A stretch of 64,000 nucleotides of DNA from Halopseudomonas nanhaiensis (GTDB lineage: Bacteria; Pseudomonadota; Gammaproteobacteria; Pseudomonadales; Pseudomonadaceae): assembly GCF_020025155.1 (NCBI RefSeq), contig NZ_CP073751.1:992001-1056000 (forward strand), written 5' to 3'. This document shows, piece by piece, positions 54,834-64,000 of this stretch (position 1 is its first letter; each line of letters starts with the position of its first letter). The position numbers and the translations under genes are program-made. Under the pieces are notes generated by a model. That model was not told the origin of the DNA and searched no databases. It was given only the letters and a program-made list of their open reading frames with translations.

Positions 54834-56249
54834 CTAGTCTCCTGAGGGGGATGGCTCTGCGTAGCTTACCGCCGGCTCCTGCCAGCCGCCACCCAGGGCC
54901 CGGAACAGGTCGACGGTGGTCTGCAGCCAGGCCGAACGCTGCTGCGCCAGATTGTCCTGACTCTGGTACCAGGTGCGCTGGGTGTCGAGCAGTGATTGCT
55001 GCGTAATGGCGCCGGCGCGATAGCGTGTCTCGGCCAGGTCGAACGATCGGCGGGCCTCTTCGTTGGCCTGCTCGAGCAGCGCGAACCGCATGCGCGCGCG
55101 ATACACCGCGCCCAGCGCCGTATCGGCGTCCTGCAGCGCCTGCAATACCACCCGCTGATAATTCACCAACAGTTCCTCCTGGCGCGCCGCGGACAGGTCG
55201 ACCTGCGCCCGCAACCGCCCGCCCTGAAAGATCGGCTGGGTAAGCCCGGCTACCAGGTTCCAGGTCCTGGCAGGGTCGTTGACCAGTCCGGACAGCGCCA
55301 GGCTTTGCACGCCGAGCTGGCCGGTCAACTGAATGGAGGGGTACAACGCTGCCCGCGCTGCATGCAGATCGGCATTGGCCGCGGCAAGGCGCGCTTCGCT
55401 GGCGCGAATGTCGGGGCGCCGGGCCAGCAGTTCGGCTGGCAGGCCGACGCCAATCTCCGGCACAGCCACATTGCCAAGCGCAATCGGCGCGGGAAGGGTC
55501 GTACCGGGCGCTTCACCCAGCAGCAGGGCCAGCGCATTGCGCAACTGCAGTTCGCTCTGATCGAGCGCAGGCAATGAAGCTTGCAGCTGCAACACCAGTG
55601 TACGCTGCTGACTGACTTCAAGCCGGTCTGCCGCTCCGAAGCGTTGGCGGGCTTCGATCAGTGCAAGCACACGCTCGGCGTTTTCCAGGCTTCTGCGCGC
55701 AAGTTGAAGCCGCTCGTGCGTTTCCAGCCACTGTATCCAGGTGCTTGCCACGCTGGCATCGATACTCAGCGCCAGCGTTTGCCGATCGAAGCGGGAGGCT
55801 TGCAACGCCGCCCGCGCTGACTCCACGTTGGCCCGATTGCGTCCCCAGAAATCAACCTCGTAACTGGCGTTCAGCGCGGCGGAGTAGCTGCGACGGTCAC
55901 TGCTGGGCTCGGCGGCACGCTGACTTTCACTGCGCGAGGCGCCTAGGCTCCCGCCGAGCTGCGGGAGCAGGCTGGCACCGGCCTGACGGAGCTGGGCGTC
56001 AGCTTGCAGCAATTGGGCGGCCGAGGAGGCCAGATCCAGGTTGCCCTTACGGGCACGGTGAAGCAGCTCATCCAGGGCGGGGGACTGATAGCCATGCCAC
56101 CAGTCCTCGGCAGGCCATTCGGCCTCTGGCGTGTGTACGCTCCAGCTATCAGGCACGTCGATTCCGACGTCTGGCTGCGCCACCCTGGCTGCACAGCCGG
56201 CCAGGGTGAGCAGGGCGACCGGTAGCAGGATGAATCCTTTACTCTGCAC
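54834..56249 (-). CDS. RND/MacAB-type outer-membrane efflux lipoprotein (NodT/OprM family)
   Basis: A 471-residue TolC-like channel. The lipobox [10 protein letters not shown] shows it is a lipoprotein. Two OEP repeats are visible ([20 protein letters not shown] and the later LNALRP-like [20 protein letters not shown]), with long periplasmic helices and the conserved [15 protein letters not shown]. It overlaps the macB stop by 11 bases and exports the substrate handled by MacAB. Confidence 0.92.
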   Translation of the reverse strand: MQSKGFILLPVALLTLAGCAARVAQPDVGIDVPDSWSVHTPEAEWPAEDWWHGYQSPALDELLHRARKGNLDLASSAAQLLQADAQLRQAGASLLPQLGGSLGASRSESQRAAEPSSDRRSYSAALNASYEVDFWGRNRANVESARAALQASRFDRQTLALSIDASVASTWIQWLETHERLQLARRSLENAERVLALIEARQRFGAADRLEVSQQRTLVLQLQASLPALDQSELQLRNALALLLGEAPGTTLPAPIALGNVAVPEIGVGLPAELLARRPDIRASEARLAAANADLHAARAALYPSIQLTGQLGVQSLALSGLVNDPARTWNLVAGLTQPIFQGGRLRAQVDLSAARQEELLVNYQRVVLQALQDADTALGAVYRARMRFALLEQANEEARRSFDLAETRYRAGAITQQSLLDTQRTWYQSQDNLAQQRSAWLQTTVDLFRALGGGWQEPAVSYAEPSPSGD

Positions 56250-58194
56250 TCAGGGCCACCACTGGATCGAGATGCGCCGCCTTGCGAGCGGGCATGTAGC
56301 CAAAGATCAGGCCGGTGGCGAATGCGCAACCGAAGGCCAGAGCCACCGGACCCGGCGTGAACTGGATGGGCGTGCCAAGCAGCTGCAGCAGCGCAGCGAA
56401 GCCAAGCCCGAACAGTACACCCAGCGCCCCGCCGATCGCCGACACCACCAGCGCCTCGACGATGAACTGCTGCAGGATGTGGCGCGTGCGCGCGCCGGTC
56501 GCCACCCGTATACCGATCTCCCGCGTACGCTCGGTGACGTTGACCAGCATGATGTTCATCACGCCAATGCCGCCGACCAGCAGGGATATCGCTGCAATCG
56601 AGCCGAGCAGTACGGTGAAGGTGTTCTGGGTATCTGCGATGTTCTCCAGCAATGAGGCCATGTTGCGAATCTGGAAGTCTTCCACGCCGCCATGGGCCTG
56701 CAACAGTGTCTGCTGTACGGCCTCCTGTGTTGCTTCTGCTGCGGCGAGATCATCGATCAACACGGTTATCGAGTTCAGATAACGCTGCCCGATCAGCCGT
56801 AGGCTGCCGGTGTTGAGTGGCACGAACACAACGTCGTCCTGGTCAGCGCCCCAGGGGGCGGCGCCTTTTTCGGCCATGATGCCGATGACCTGAAAGGGCA
56901 CGTTGTTGATCAGTACGTACTCCCCCAGCGGGTCGGAACTGCCGAACAGATTGCCGGCGACCGTCTTTCCCAGCACCGCGACAGCCGAATAGCGCTGATT
57001 GTCCAGATCATCGATGAACACGCCGGCCGCCACGGCCCAATCGCGGGCCAGCGGCAGCGCTGCAGTGGTGGCGGTTACCTGCGTGGAGTAATCGGTATTG
57101 CCGGCGCGCAGGATGACGCGGCCGTTCATCTCCGGCACGGCGGCCCGAACGTTGTCGACCTCGGCGATCACCTCCACATCGGCTGCGACCAGCGTGGTGA
57201 CCTGTCCGTCGAGCGAGCGGCGCATGTTCGGTGCGCCGGGTCGGACCAGCAACAGGTTGGTGCCCAGCGAGCTGATGCGATCGATCACGTCCTGGCGCGC
57301 GCCATTGCCTACTGCGAGCATCACCACCACCGAGGCTACGCCGATGACGATACCGAGCAGGGTCAGTACCGTGCGAAACAGGTTGGCCCGCAGCGCACGT
57401 AATGCCATCCGGATGGCCTCCCCGGTGTCAGCAAGCGCCGCCCGCCGCTCTGTCTCCCGCTCTCCGGTGAGGCAGTCCGAGCCGGTTGGAGACTGCCGCG
57501 CGCGTGCTGACGGGCCGCTGTCATGAATGATGCGGCCGTCCCTGATCTCCACCAGACGATCGGCGTGGCTGGCGACTTCGCGGTCGTGGGTAATCACGAT
57601 GACCGTCTTGCCCCGGGCGTGCAGCTGTTTGAGCAGCGCGAGAACGTCGGCGCCACTCTTGCTGTCCAGCGCGCCGGTCGGCTCGTCGGCCAGGATCACC
57701 CGTGCATCGTTCATCAGCGCACGAGCGATGGACACGCGCTGCTGCTGCCCGCCGGACAGCTGACTGGGACGGTTGCCGAGTCGTTCGGCCAGCCCCAGCT
57801 CGCTCAGCAGCGCCTCGGCGCGGGCATGCCGTTCGTGGCGCGGTGTGCCGGCATAGATGGCCGGCACTTCGACGTTTTCCGTCGCGGTGGCAGAGGGGAT
57901 CAGGTGATAACTCTGGAATATGAACCCGAAGGTCTTGCGCCGCAGATGTGCCAACTGATCCTTGTCCAGTGCGGCGATATCCTCACCGGCGAAGCGATAC
58001 CTGCCGGCCGTGGGACTGTCCAGACAGCCGAGCAGGTGCATCAATGTCGATTTACCGGAACCCGATGCGCCCATGATGGCGACGAACTCGCCTTCGTGGA
58101 TGTCCAGCGACACGCCATGCAGCACCGTGGTCGCCAGCTCGCCGTTGCGGTAGGTACGGGTAATGTCCTGCAGGCTGATCAGGGGCTCTGCCAT
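56239..58194 (-). CDS. macB: MacB-type ABC efflux transporter
   Basis: A 651-residue fusion of an N-terminal ATPase and a C-terminal MacB/FtsX permease. Walker [16 protein letters not shown], signature [15 protein letters not shown], Walker [13 protein letters not shown], then a first membrane helix near residue 270 ([20 protein letters not shown]), a large periplasmic domain and three terminal helices. ATG 58194 begins one base after the macA stop. Expected substrates are macrolides, peptides or siderophores such as pyoverdine; none can be chosen from sequence. Confidence 0.93.
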   Translation of the reverse strand: MAEPLISLQDITRTYRNGELATTVLHGVSLDIHEGEFVAIMGASGSGKSTLMHLLGCLDSPTAGRYRFAGEDIAALDKDQLAHLRRKTFGFIFQSYHLIPSATATENVEVPAIYAGTPRHERHARAEALLSELGLAERLGNRPSQLSGGQQQRVSIARALMNDARVILADEPTGALDSKSGADVLALLKQLHARGKTVIVITHDREVASHADRLVEIRDGRIIHDSGPSARARQSPTGSDCLTGERETERRAALADTGEAIRMALRALRANLFRTVLTLLGIVIGVASVVVMLAVGNGARQDVIDRISSLGTNLLLVRPGAPNMRRSLDGQVTTLVAADVEVIAEVDNVRAAVPEMNGRVILRAGNTDYSTQVTATTAALPLARDWAVAAGVFIDDLDNQRYSAVAVLGKTVAGNLFGSSDPLGEYVLINNVPFQVIGIMAEKGAAPWGADQDDVVFVPLNTGSLRLIGQRYLNSITVLIDDLAAAEATQEAVQQTLLQAHGGVEDFQIRNMASLLENIADTQNTFTVLLGSIAAISLLVGGIGVMNIMLVNVTERTREIGIRVATGARTRHILQQFIVEALVVSAIGGALGVLFGLGFAALLQLLGTPIQFTPGPVALAFGCAFATGLIFGYMPARKAAHLDPVVALSAE

Positions 58195-58195
58195 G

Positions 58196-59374
58196 TCACA
58201 TGAACCGGCGGGATGGGCCGCCACGGTTGGCCGCAGCCGTGCTGGCCTGGCCGGTCACGACCTGTTCACCTTCGTTCAGGCCTTCGAGGACCTCCACGCT
58301 CACCCGGTTGCGGATGCCTACACGGACCTCCCGCGGCTGGATACCGCCTTGTGCATCGATGACCTCGACCTGCCACCAGTCACCGTCCGAGCGGCGTTGT
58401 TCGCTGGAGGCCGGCTTCAAGGCCGCCACCGGAATGGTCAGCACATCCCGCGCAGCCGCGCGCACGAAAAAGACCTGAGCACTCATCTGCGGAAGCAGGT
58501 TGCCGTCAGGGTTGGGTACATCGAACAGGGCGTTGAACAGCACAACGTTATTGAGCACCTCGGGCGTGGGCAATATCTGGCGTAGCGTACCCTCCCAGCG
58601 CCGTTGCGGCTGGCCAAGCGTGGAGAAGTAGGCCGGCATGCCCACCTTCAACTGGGCGATATCGGCTTCTGACACCTGGGTGCGGACGGTCATGGTGCTG
58701 AGATCGGCGACCCGCACGATGATCGGCGCCGTCTGGTTGGCATTCAGCGTCTGGCCCTGGTTGGCCAGCTGTTGCACCACGGTGCCGCCCATGGGTGCGT
58801 AAATGCGGGTGTAATTGAGGTCGGCTTCTTCCCCCTTGAGCGCCGATTCGGCCTGGCGGACCTGGGCTTCGATGGCCTGAATCTGTGCGTTGGCCGAGCG
58901 CAGGGTGGCCTCGGCGCTTTCCACTTGCTCCTGACTGGTCGCGTCTAGCTCGATCAGATTTCGCTGGCGCTGGGCCTGCAGCCGGGCGAGCGTCTGCTGG
59001 GCTTCGCGATCGGCCAGCTGCGCCCTCAGGTTGGCCAGCTGGGCGCGGGTCGCCTCGACGCGGGCGAGATACACGGTGGGATCGATTTCCGCGAGGAGCT
59101 GACCTTCCTCCACCTGATCGCCCAGCTGCACATGCAGTGCCCGCAGCTGCCCCGAGACCTGAGTACCGACATCCACGTTGTTCAAGGGCTCGAGCGTTCC
59201 GAGTGCCGTGATGTTGTCCTCCACGTCGCCGCGTTCTGCGCTGGCAGTGGAGTAGGTCGGGGTACCGCGGGCGTTGCTGGACCAGGCATACCAGCCGGCC
59301 AGCGCAACGCACAGCGCAATGGCCAGCGCAAGCCAGACGTACCGGCGGCGTTTGCCCGGTGCTGCGGAGTTCAT
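58196..59374 (-). CDS. macA: MacA-type periplasmic adaptor protein
   Basis: A 392-residue membrane-fusion protein linking MacB to the outer-membrane channel. One N-terminal helix ([20 protein letters not shown]), the lipoyl halves [20 protein letters not shown] and [20 protein letters not shown], a long coiled-coil hairpin between them, and beta-barrel segments after residue 230. First gene of the macAB-oprM-like operon. Confidence 0.93.
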   Translation of the reverse strand: MNSAAPGKRRRYVWLALAIALCVALAGWYAWSSNARGTPTYSTASAERGDVEDNITALGTLEPLNNVDVGTQVSGQLRALHVQLGDQVEEGQLLAEIDPTVYLARVEATRAQLANLRAQLADREAQQTLARLQAQRQRNLIELDATSQEQVESAEATLRSANAQIQAIEAQVRQAESALKGEEADLNYTRIYAPMGGTVVQQLANQGQTLNANQTAPIIVRVADLSTMTVRTQVSEADIAQLKVGMPAYFSTLGQPQRRWEGTLRQILPTPEVLNNVVLFNALFDVPNPDGNLLPQMSAQVFFVRAAARDVLTIPVAALKPASSEQRRSDGDWWQVEVIDAQGGIQPREVRVGIRNRVSVEVLEGLNEGEQVVTGQASTAAANRGGPSRRFM

Positions 59375-59456
59375 CGTAAGAGGTCTCTGCTGAAATCGTG
59401 GAGCCAGTGTACTGTGCTCACTGTCAAGCGCGCGCCCTGCAGCGTAAAGACTCTGT

Positions 59457-59481
59457 AAAGAGGTGCTTCCAGAACCTCTTT
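59457..59481 (-). terminator. Possible weak terminator after the VOC gene
   Basis: An 8-bp stem AAAGAGGT / ACCTCTTT (59457-59464 with 59474-59481, loop 9). The T-tail is only three bases long, so termination would be weak. It touches the stop codon of the VOC gene. Confidence 0.45.
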
Positions 59482-60158
59482 CAGACCGCCTTGCCGGTGA
59501 CCGAAGCGCGTTGAGACAGTTCGATCCAGGTACCGTCGGGATCCTTCACGAAGGCAATGCGGGCTGTGCTCCCCAGCGTCACCGGTTCTCGGGCAGGCAT
59601 CGCTCCCGCCGCAACGGCGTGCGCGAACGCCGTATCGCAATCGAACACCTGAAAGGTCAGATAGCGGATGCCGCGAGCGGCCAGAGGCTGGTCAGGGTCG
59701 GCGGTGCCGCCGGGCTCCAGCCACAACTGACCCAGGCCGCAATGTAGCCTGTCATCAGAGAGCTCGGTCATGCCTATCGCATCGCGATAGAACGTCCGGC
59801 TGCGCAGGGGATCGCTCACCACAAGACGCGCGGCCAGCCCCTGTATGTTCTGGTGACCGCAAGGTACGAGCGTCACACGGTTGCCGTCCGGGTCGCTCAG
59901 CGATATCGGCTCGGGAGCATCAGGACTTGCGACCAGTATTTCTCGGATCGGACCTGGCCCGATGTCGGCCAGCGCATCGCGTGCATCGTTGAGTTTCAGA
60001 ATTGCGGCGTCGGCCTGATAGCGATGTTGCAACACGCCGCCGCCGAGCTTCTGGGTATGGTCGAACGGCAAGCCCGCACGCTCCGCCCAGAACACCTGTT
60101 GGGCCTCGCGCTGGTTGGTGAACACGCCGATATCGAAGAATGCCTTGGCAAATTCCAT
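59481..60158 (-). CDS. Two-module VOC (glyoxalase/dioxygenase superfamily) protein
   Basis: A 225-residue protein with two VOC modules: residues about 5-110 (FFDIGVFTNQREAQQVFWAE, then SDPDGNRVTLVPC) and about 115-215 (ARLVVSDPLRSRTFYRDAIG, then VKDPDGTWIELSQ). Metal-ligand candidates are the His in QHRY and Glu in WIELS, but a full ligand set is not clear. Members include glyoxalases, ring-cleaving dioxygenases and resistance proteins. Start at 60158 has AGGAGT upstream. It lies 107 bases behind the response-regulator gene. Confidence 0.75.
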   Translation of the reverse strand: MEFAKAFFDIGVFTNQREAQQVFWAERAGLPFDHTQKLGGGVLQHRYQADAAILKLNDARDALADIGPGPIREILVASPDAPEPISLSDPDGNRVTLVPCGHQNIQGLAARLVVSDPLRSRTFYRDAIGMTELSDDRLHCGLGQLWLEPGGTADPDQPLAARGIRYLTFQVFDCDTAFAHAVAAGAMPAREPVTLGSTARIAFVKDPDGTWIELSQRASVTGKAV

Positions 60159-60265
60159 GGAGTACTCCTGTGCAATGTCGCTCCGACCGTAGGCCCCCTG
60201 CAGCTTGTACACCAGCTTCAGCAGCGCGCGGAATCGTCCGGTATGCGACAGCCTTATCCTTGTGG

Positions 60266-61639
60266 TTACTCCAGCCAGCGATACAGCGTGCGGCGAGTGA
60301 TGCCGAGGATGTCGGCAGCCCGTCGCTTGTTCCCCTGGGTCGCAGCGAGGACGCGATGGATGTGTTTGCGCTGAACGGTCTCCAGGTCCGGCAGATTCTG
60401 CGCATCGCCCTGGCTGGGAGCGTCTTCGTGCGACACGTCCGCTGAAGCGGGCTCCGCGGCAGGCGTATCGAGCATGCGTTCGGGCAGATGACGGGGCTCG
60501 ATCAGCGCCGTATCGCAAAACGTCGCAGCGCGCTCGACAGCGTTCTGCAGCTCGCGCACATTGCCGGGGAAGCCGTAGCCAGCCAGCAGCGCCAGGGTCT
60601 CATCGCTGAAGCCCTTGACGCTACGGCCCTGGCGGGCATTGAACCGCGCCAGGAAAAACGCGGCCAGCTGAGGGACGTCTTCGCGGCGTGAGCGCAGAGG
60701 TGGCACCTGAATGCCGAACGTTTCCAGCCGGTAGTACAGATCCTCGCGAAAGGTGCCATCTGCCACAGCCTCGGTGAGGTTGCGGTTGGTGGCGGCGATG
60801 ACCCTCACATCAACCTGGATTTCATGATCACTGCCGACCGGCCTGATGCGCCCGTCCTGCAGGGCTCTCAGTAACTTGGCCTGCAGGGCCAGCGGCATCT
60901 CGCCGAGTTCGTCGAGCATCAGCGTCCCGCCGTCGGCCTGTTGGAACAGGCCGGCACGTTGATTCTTCGCGCCGGTGAATGCTCCGGCTGAATGTCCGAA
61001 GAATTCGCTTTCCATCAGTTCGCCGGGGATCCCTCCGCAGTTCACCACCAGATAGGGCTTATCCTTGCGCGAGCTCTGTTCGTGCACGGCGCGCGCGACC
61101 AGTTCCTTGCCCGTTCCACTTTCGCCCTGGACCAGCACCGGGCCGTCCGAGCCGGCGATCTGCCTGATCTGGTGGAACAGCTGCTGCATGGCCGGGCTCT
61201 GCCCGATAATGCCGTGAAACTGCTCGACGCCGAGGATCGAGCGGTAACGCTGGACTTCGCTACGCAGGCGCCGGTTATCCAGCAGCCGGCTTACGGTCAG
61301 CAGAAAGTGATCCATCTCAAGCGGCTTGGTGAGGAAGTCGTCTGCGCCGGCCTTGAGTGATTCCACCGCCTGCTGGACCGAGCCGAAGGCGGTGATGATC
61401 AGCACCGAAGGTCTGGGGGAGCACTTCGCGATGGCCGGAAGCAGGCTCAACCCATCCGCACCCGGTAGGCGCAGGTCGCTGACGACGAGCGCGGGCACGT
61501 GCTCGCGTATCGCCAGCAGACCGCTTTCGGCATCTGCGCAGGCGGTTACCGAATAGCCTTCACCCTCGAGTTCTTCCTGCAGCAGCTCGCGCAGGCCCCG
61601 GTCGTCTTCGATGAGTACGATGTGCTCCCTGTCGTTCAT
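60266..61639 (-). CDS. NtrC-type sigma-54 response regulator
   Basis: A 457-residue activator: receiver with Asp55 ([12 protein letters not shown]) and [12 protein letters not shown]+ domain with Walker [21 protein letters not shown] loop, and C-terminal Fis-type HTH ([20 protein letters not shown]). It overlaps the sensor stop by 4 bases. Resembles ZraR/GlrR-type regulators; the target is unknown. A weak sigma-54-like sequence lies ahead of the following VOC gene. Confidence 0.93.
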   Translation of the reverse strand: MNDREHIVLIEDDRGLRELLQEELEGEGYSVTACADAESGLLAIREHVPALVVSDLRLPGADGLSLLPAIAKCSPRPSVLIITAFGSVQQAVESLKAGADDFLTKPLEMDHFLLTVSRLLDNRRLRSEVQRYRSILGVEQFHGIIGQSPAMQQLFHQIRQIAGSDGPVLVQGESGTGKELVARAVHEQSSRKDKPYLVVNCGGIPGELMESEFFGHSAGAFTGAKNQRAGLFQQADGGTLMLDELGEMPLALQAKLLRALQDGRIRPVGSDHEIQVDVRVIAATNRNLTEAVADGTFREDLYYRLETFGIQVPPLRSRREDVPQLAAFFLARFNARQGRSVKGFSDETLALLAGYGFPGNVRELQNAVERAATFCDTALIEPRHLPERMLDTPAAEPASADVSHEDAPSQGDAQNLPDLETVQRKHIHRVLAATQGNKRRAADILGITRRTLYRWLE

Positions 61640-63153
61640 GCAACCTCCGGGTTCATTGGGTGCGAAAGCGGCAGCAACAGCGTCGCCATGCAGCCTCCTT
61701 CCGCGGCGTTGTGCAAGGTCAGTCTGCCGTGATGTTCCTCGGCGACGGTTTGTACGATGGCCAGGCCGAGGCCAGTACCGTCGCCGGGGGATTTGGTGGT
61801 GAAGAACGGCTCCAGCAGCTGCTCTACTGGCAGATCGGGTAGCCCGGGTCCGTCGTCGATGACGTCGATTCGCAACCAGTCGTCGTCGGTCCGCGCGCGG
61901 ATATGGACCTGGCTGGTGGACGCTTGCAGGGCATTGCGTACCAGATTCAGCAGCGCCAGCTCGAGGCGGCCGGAGTCCCCCATGATCGGCGGCAGCGCGT
62001 CGCTGGCTCCGACTGACAGCGTGCGTGCGCTGGAATCGGCTTCAGGCTGAATGCCCTCGACGATGTTGGCGATCATCAGATGGGGGTCCAGCAAGCGAGG
62101 CTGAGGCGCAGCCGGACGACAGTAATCAAGCAGCTGACTCACCGTACGCGTCAGGCGGGCGACCTGTGAACGGATGCCTATCAGTTGCCGCTGTTGTTGT
62201 TCATCCAGGCTGGCCGAACGCTCCAGCCGGCGCGCACGGCCGTCTATCACGCTCAATGGTGCTCCGAGCTCATGGGCGATGCCGCGGGCCATGCTGCCAA
62301 TCGCCGCCATTTTCTCGTTGTCCTTGAGCCGTCTGAGCAGCTCCGTTTCGGCGCGGCGATGTTCGTCGAGTTCGCTGTTGGCCGCCTCGATGCTGTCGAG
62401 CATCCGATTGAGTCCCTCTGCAAGCGATGCCACTTCCTGAGGGCCATCCAGACCGGCACGGTGCGAGTGGTCGCCCTGGGCGACGCGGCTCATGTGTTCC
62501 AGGAGTCTGTCAACGTAGCGACCAATCCCGCCGTGGTGGCCCAGCAGCACCGCGGCGACGATGGTCACGCTGAGCAATCCCCAGATCAACCAGGCGATGA
62601 TGGTGAAGCGATCCAGCGCCTGACGGAAATCGCTCGCCAATCTCGTGATCTGGATCAGCCCCTGAATCTGCCCGGCGCTGTCGAACAGCGGCAGAAAGTG
62701 GGAAAACAGTTCGCGCCCGGCTACCCGGCTGTAGCCTTCCTGTCCCTGGCCCGTGGACACGATGCGTTCGGGAATCGTCGACCGCGACAGGTCGCTTTCA
62801 GTAATGCCTGCCGACGCAATGCGTACCCCGTTGACATCGAAAACCGAGGCGCCGTACACCTCGCCCAGCACGAATACGGAACCCAGCGACAGCTCGATCT
62901 GGCGCTGATCGCCCTGACTCAGGGCGGCGCCGACCGGGATGCTTATAGCGCGTCCGATCAGCTCAAGATCGTTTTTCAGGCGCTGTTCCTGGAACTGGTT
63001 CGCTTGTTGGAGGCCAATACGTATACCCAGTGCCGTCAGCAGCATGAGCGGAAGCACCACGAACACCAGCAATGTCTGCTGTAATCCGTTGGCACTGGAC
63101 CAGGCGGTCTTGAGGAAGGGAAGCTTCTGTTCGAGCGGATATTTTTTAATCAT
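61636..63153 (-). CDS. Membrane sensor histidine kinase
   Basis: A 505-residue sensor. Helices at about 24-47 and 184-206 enclose a periplasmic sensor domain of about 135 residues. A HAMP segment follows (about 208-260), then a short coiled coil, HisKA with His294 in GIAHELGAPLSVIDG, and HATPase with NLVRNALQAS, VIDDGPGLPD and GTGLGLAIVQTVAEEHHG. Cognate to the sigma-54 regulator it overlaps. No Shine-Dalgarno sequence is visible before ATG 63153, which coincides with a predicted transcription start. Confidence 0.93.
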   Translation of the reverse strand: MIKKYPLEQKLPFLKTAWSSANGLQQTLLVFVVLPLMLLTALGIRIGLQQANQFQEQRLKNDLELIGRAISIPVGAALSQGDQRQIELSLGSVFVLGEVYGASVFDVNGVRIASAGITESDLSRSTIPERIVSTGQGQEGYSRVAGRELFSHFLPLFDSAGQIQGLIQITRLASDFRQALDRFTIIAWLIWGLLSVTIVAAVLLGHHGGIGRYVDRLLEHMSRVAQGDHSHRAGLDGPQEVASLAEGLNRMLDSIEAANSELDEHRRAETELLRRLKDNEKMAAIGSMARGIAHELGAPLSVIDGRARRLERSASLDEQQQRQLIGIRSQVARLTRTVSQLLDYCRPAAPQPRLLDPHLMIANIVEGIQPEADSSARTLSVGASDALPPIMGDSGRLELALLNLVRNALQASTSQVHIRARTDDDWLRIDVIDDGPGLPDLPVEQLLEPFFTTKSPGDGTGLGLAIVQTVAEEHHGRLTLHNAAEGGCMATLLLPLSHPMNPEVA

Positions 63154-63187
63154 GTATAGATTCTATACAGCTTCATCCGCATGGCAA
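63153..63187 (-). promoter_or_regulatory. Sigma-70 promoter of the sensor gene with palindrome over the start codon
   Basis: On the minus strand TTGCCA (63182-63187) and TAGAAT (63160-63165) are 16 bases apart, with +1 expected at or next to the A of the ATG at 63153. A perfect 7-bp inverted repeat (63153-63159 with 63163-63169) covers the -10 box and the start codon and may be an operator. Confidence 0.6.
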
Positions 63188-63297
63188 ATCGAGGCCCCCT
63201 GCAAGATCGATGCGCCTGCAGTGCCGCGCAGCGTCGACAATCCGGTCGGCTACGCGAAATGGTGTGTCGTTAATGCTCATCCGAAGAGGAGTAGTGC

Positions 63298-63813
63298 ATG
63301 AACACCCTGAAGACTCTCACTGCCGCAATCGCATTTGCATCCCTCAGCCTGGCCGGTACCGCTGCCATGGCGCAAGGCGCTGCCGGGTCGTCCGGAGCCG
63401 GTGCAGGTACCTCGGGCGCCAACACCACCACCGGCGTCGACGCCGCAACCGGGACCAATACCGGCTCAGGCACCGCTGCGGGCGCCGGATCCACGACGGG
63501 TGCTGGTACCACCACAGGTCCGACCACGACCACTGACAGCCGCACTGGGGCAGACACTCGCATGGGGGCTGGCAGTAGCGGAACAGCCGGTTCCGGCGGT
63601 ACTGGAACAGGTACCACAACCGGTACTGCCGGCGGTGCCTCCACCGACACGGCAACAGGTGCCGGGAGCGGAACCACCACGCCCGGAGCCAGCACCGGCA
63701 TGGGCCCTGCCGATGAAGGTAGCGCGGCGCAAAGCACGCCAAGCGTGACCGGCCCCGACGCTGCAAATACCTCGGATCTGGAAGAAGAGGAAGATCGGGC
63801 CAGCGATTACTGA
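63298..63813 (+). CDS. Secreted low-complexity Gly/Thr/Ala/Ser-rich protein
   Basis: A 171-residue protein with a Sec signal (MNTLKTLTAAIAFASLSLAG ... AMA-Q). The mature part, about 125 residues, is built almost only of Gly, Thr, Ala, Ser and Asp in short irregular repeats (GTTTGPTTTTDSRTGADTRM, then GTGTGTTTGTAGG), followed by an acidic tail LEEEEDRASDY. Probably disordered. GAGGAG precedes the start at 63298. It is divergent from the sensor kinase gene. No function can be assigned. Confidence 0.75.
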   Translation: MNTLKTLTAAIAFASLSLAGTAAMAQGAAGSSGAGAGTSGANTTTGVDAATGTNTGSGTAAGAGSTTGAGTTTGPTTTTDSRTGADTRMGAGSSGTAGSGGTGTGTTTGTAGGASTDTATGAGSGTTTPGASTGMGPADEGSAAQSTPSVTGPDAANTSDLEEEEDRASDY

Positions 63814-63934
63814 TCCGGTATCTGGCGGGGCCTGAAGCGTCGAGCACACATCTCGTAGCAACCGTTCAGAGGAACTTTGCGCGGCGTGCCTCGCCCAATG
63901 CCTTACATCCAGACAGAAATGATGGAGATGCAGA

Positions 63935-64000
63935 ATGAAAATCATGACAACACTTGGTACCGCCGTTGCATTCGCTTCGCTTTCTATGATCGGTTCGGAC
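63935..64000 (+). CDS. Start of a second secreted protein related to the previous one (partial)
   Basis: Only 22 codons are in the window. MKIMTTLGTAVAFASLSMIG is a signal peptide that resembles the one of the preceding gene (LTAAIAFASLSLAG), suggesting tandem paralogues. GGAG lies 9 bases before the ATG at 63935; ATG 63944 is also possible. The rest lies beyond the window. Confidence 0.6.
   Translation, partial: MKIMTTLGTAVAFASLSMIGSD

Overview
The window comes from a motile, halotolerant gammaproteobacterium of the Pseudomonadaceae. Four things point there: the FleQ/FleSR flagellar hierarchy with sigma-54 and sigma-28 promoters, Pseudomonas-type REP elements with a REP-associated transposase (RAYT), a complete ectoine/hydroxyectoine operon, and a Na+-type (PomAB-like) flagellar stator. 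A marine or saline Pseudomonas, Halopseudomonas or Stutzerimonas-like organism fits; the species cannot be fixed from the sequence alone. No rRNA, tRNA, CRISPR array, prophage or conventional IS element was seen.

Layout. 1-8.4 kb: the end of a branched-chain amino-acid importer (livH partial, livK), a DUF2288 gene, a four-gene PhnD/PhnC/PhnE-type ABC importer (probably for an oxyanion), a hydroxypyruvate isomerase-like gene, a small lipoprotein and an SDR dehydrogenase. 8.6-34.2 kb: one long flagellar cluster, all on the plus strand: fliC, flaG, fliD, two fliS copies, fliT, fleQ, fleSR, a RAYT/REP insertion, fliEFGHIJ, a STAS / receiver-phosphatase-kinase / Hpt signalling module, fliK, fliLMNOPQR and flhB. 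Sigma-54 promoters stand before fliD, fleS, fliE, fliK and fliL, and sigma-28 promoters before fliC (two) and the second fliS. 34.2-40.5 kb: nitronate monooxygenase, pomAB, two alpha/beta hydrolases and a Kef-type antiporter. 40.6-45.3 kb: ectABCD-ask on the minus strand. 45.6-54.8 kb: arginine decarboxylase, a subtilisin autotransporter, an epoxide hydrolase / halohydrin dehalogenase-like / thioesterase-like operon, a membrane-anchored BLUF photosensor, a PlsC acyltransferase and an unknown gene. 54.8-64 kb: a MacAB-TolC type efflux operon, a two-module VOC protein, an NtrC-type two-component system, and two adjacent secreted-protein genes, one of very low complexity and one cut by the window end.

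How the genes work together. The flagellar block encodes the filament, cap, chaperones, MS ring, C ring, export apparatus, ATPase complex and hook-length control, together with their master regulators. The nearby PomAB stator implies sodium-driven rotation, which suits the saline lifestyle shown by the ectoine operon and the antiporter. The most unusual metabolic element is the operon at 50.3-52.8 kb. Its short-chain-dehydrogenase-fold protein has lost the NAD(P)-binding glycine motif and carries the Ser-Tyr-Arg triad of halohydrin dehalogenases, and it sits directly behind an epoxide hydrolase. A second notable point is regulatory: a terminator hairpin between fleQ and fleS overlaps the predicted fleSR transcription start, so only messages started at the sigma-54 promoter should carry an open fleS ribosome-binding site.
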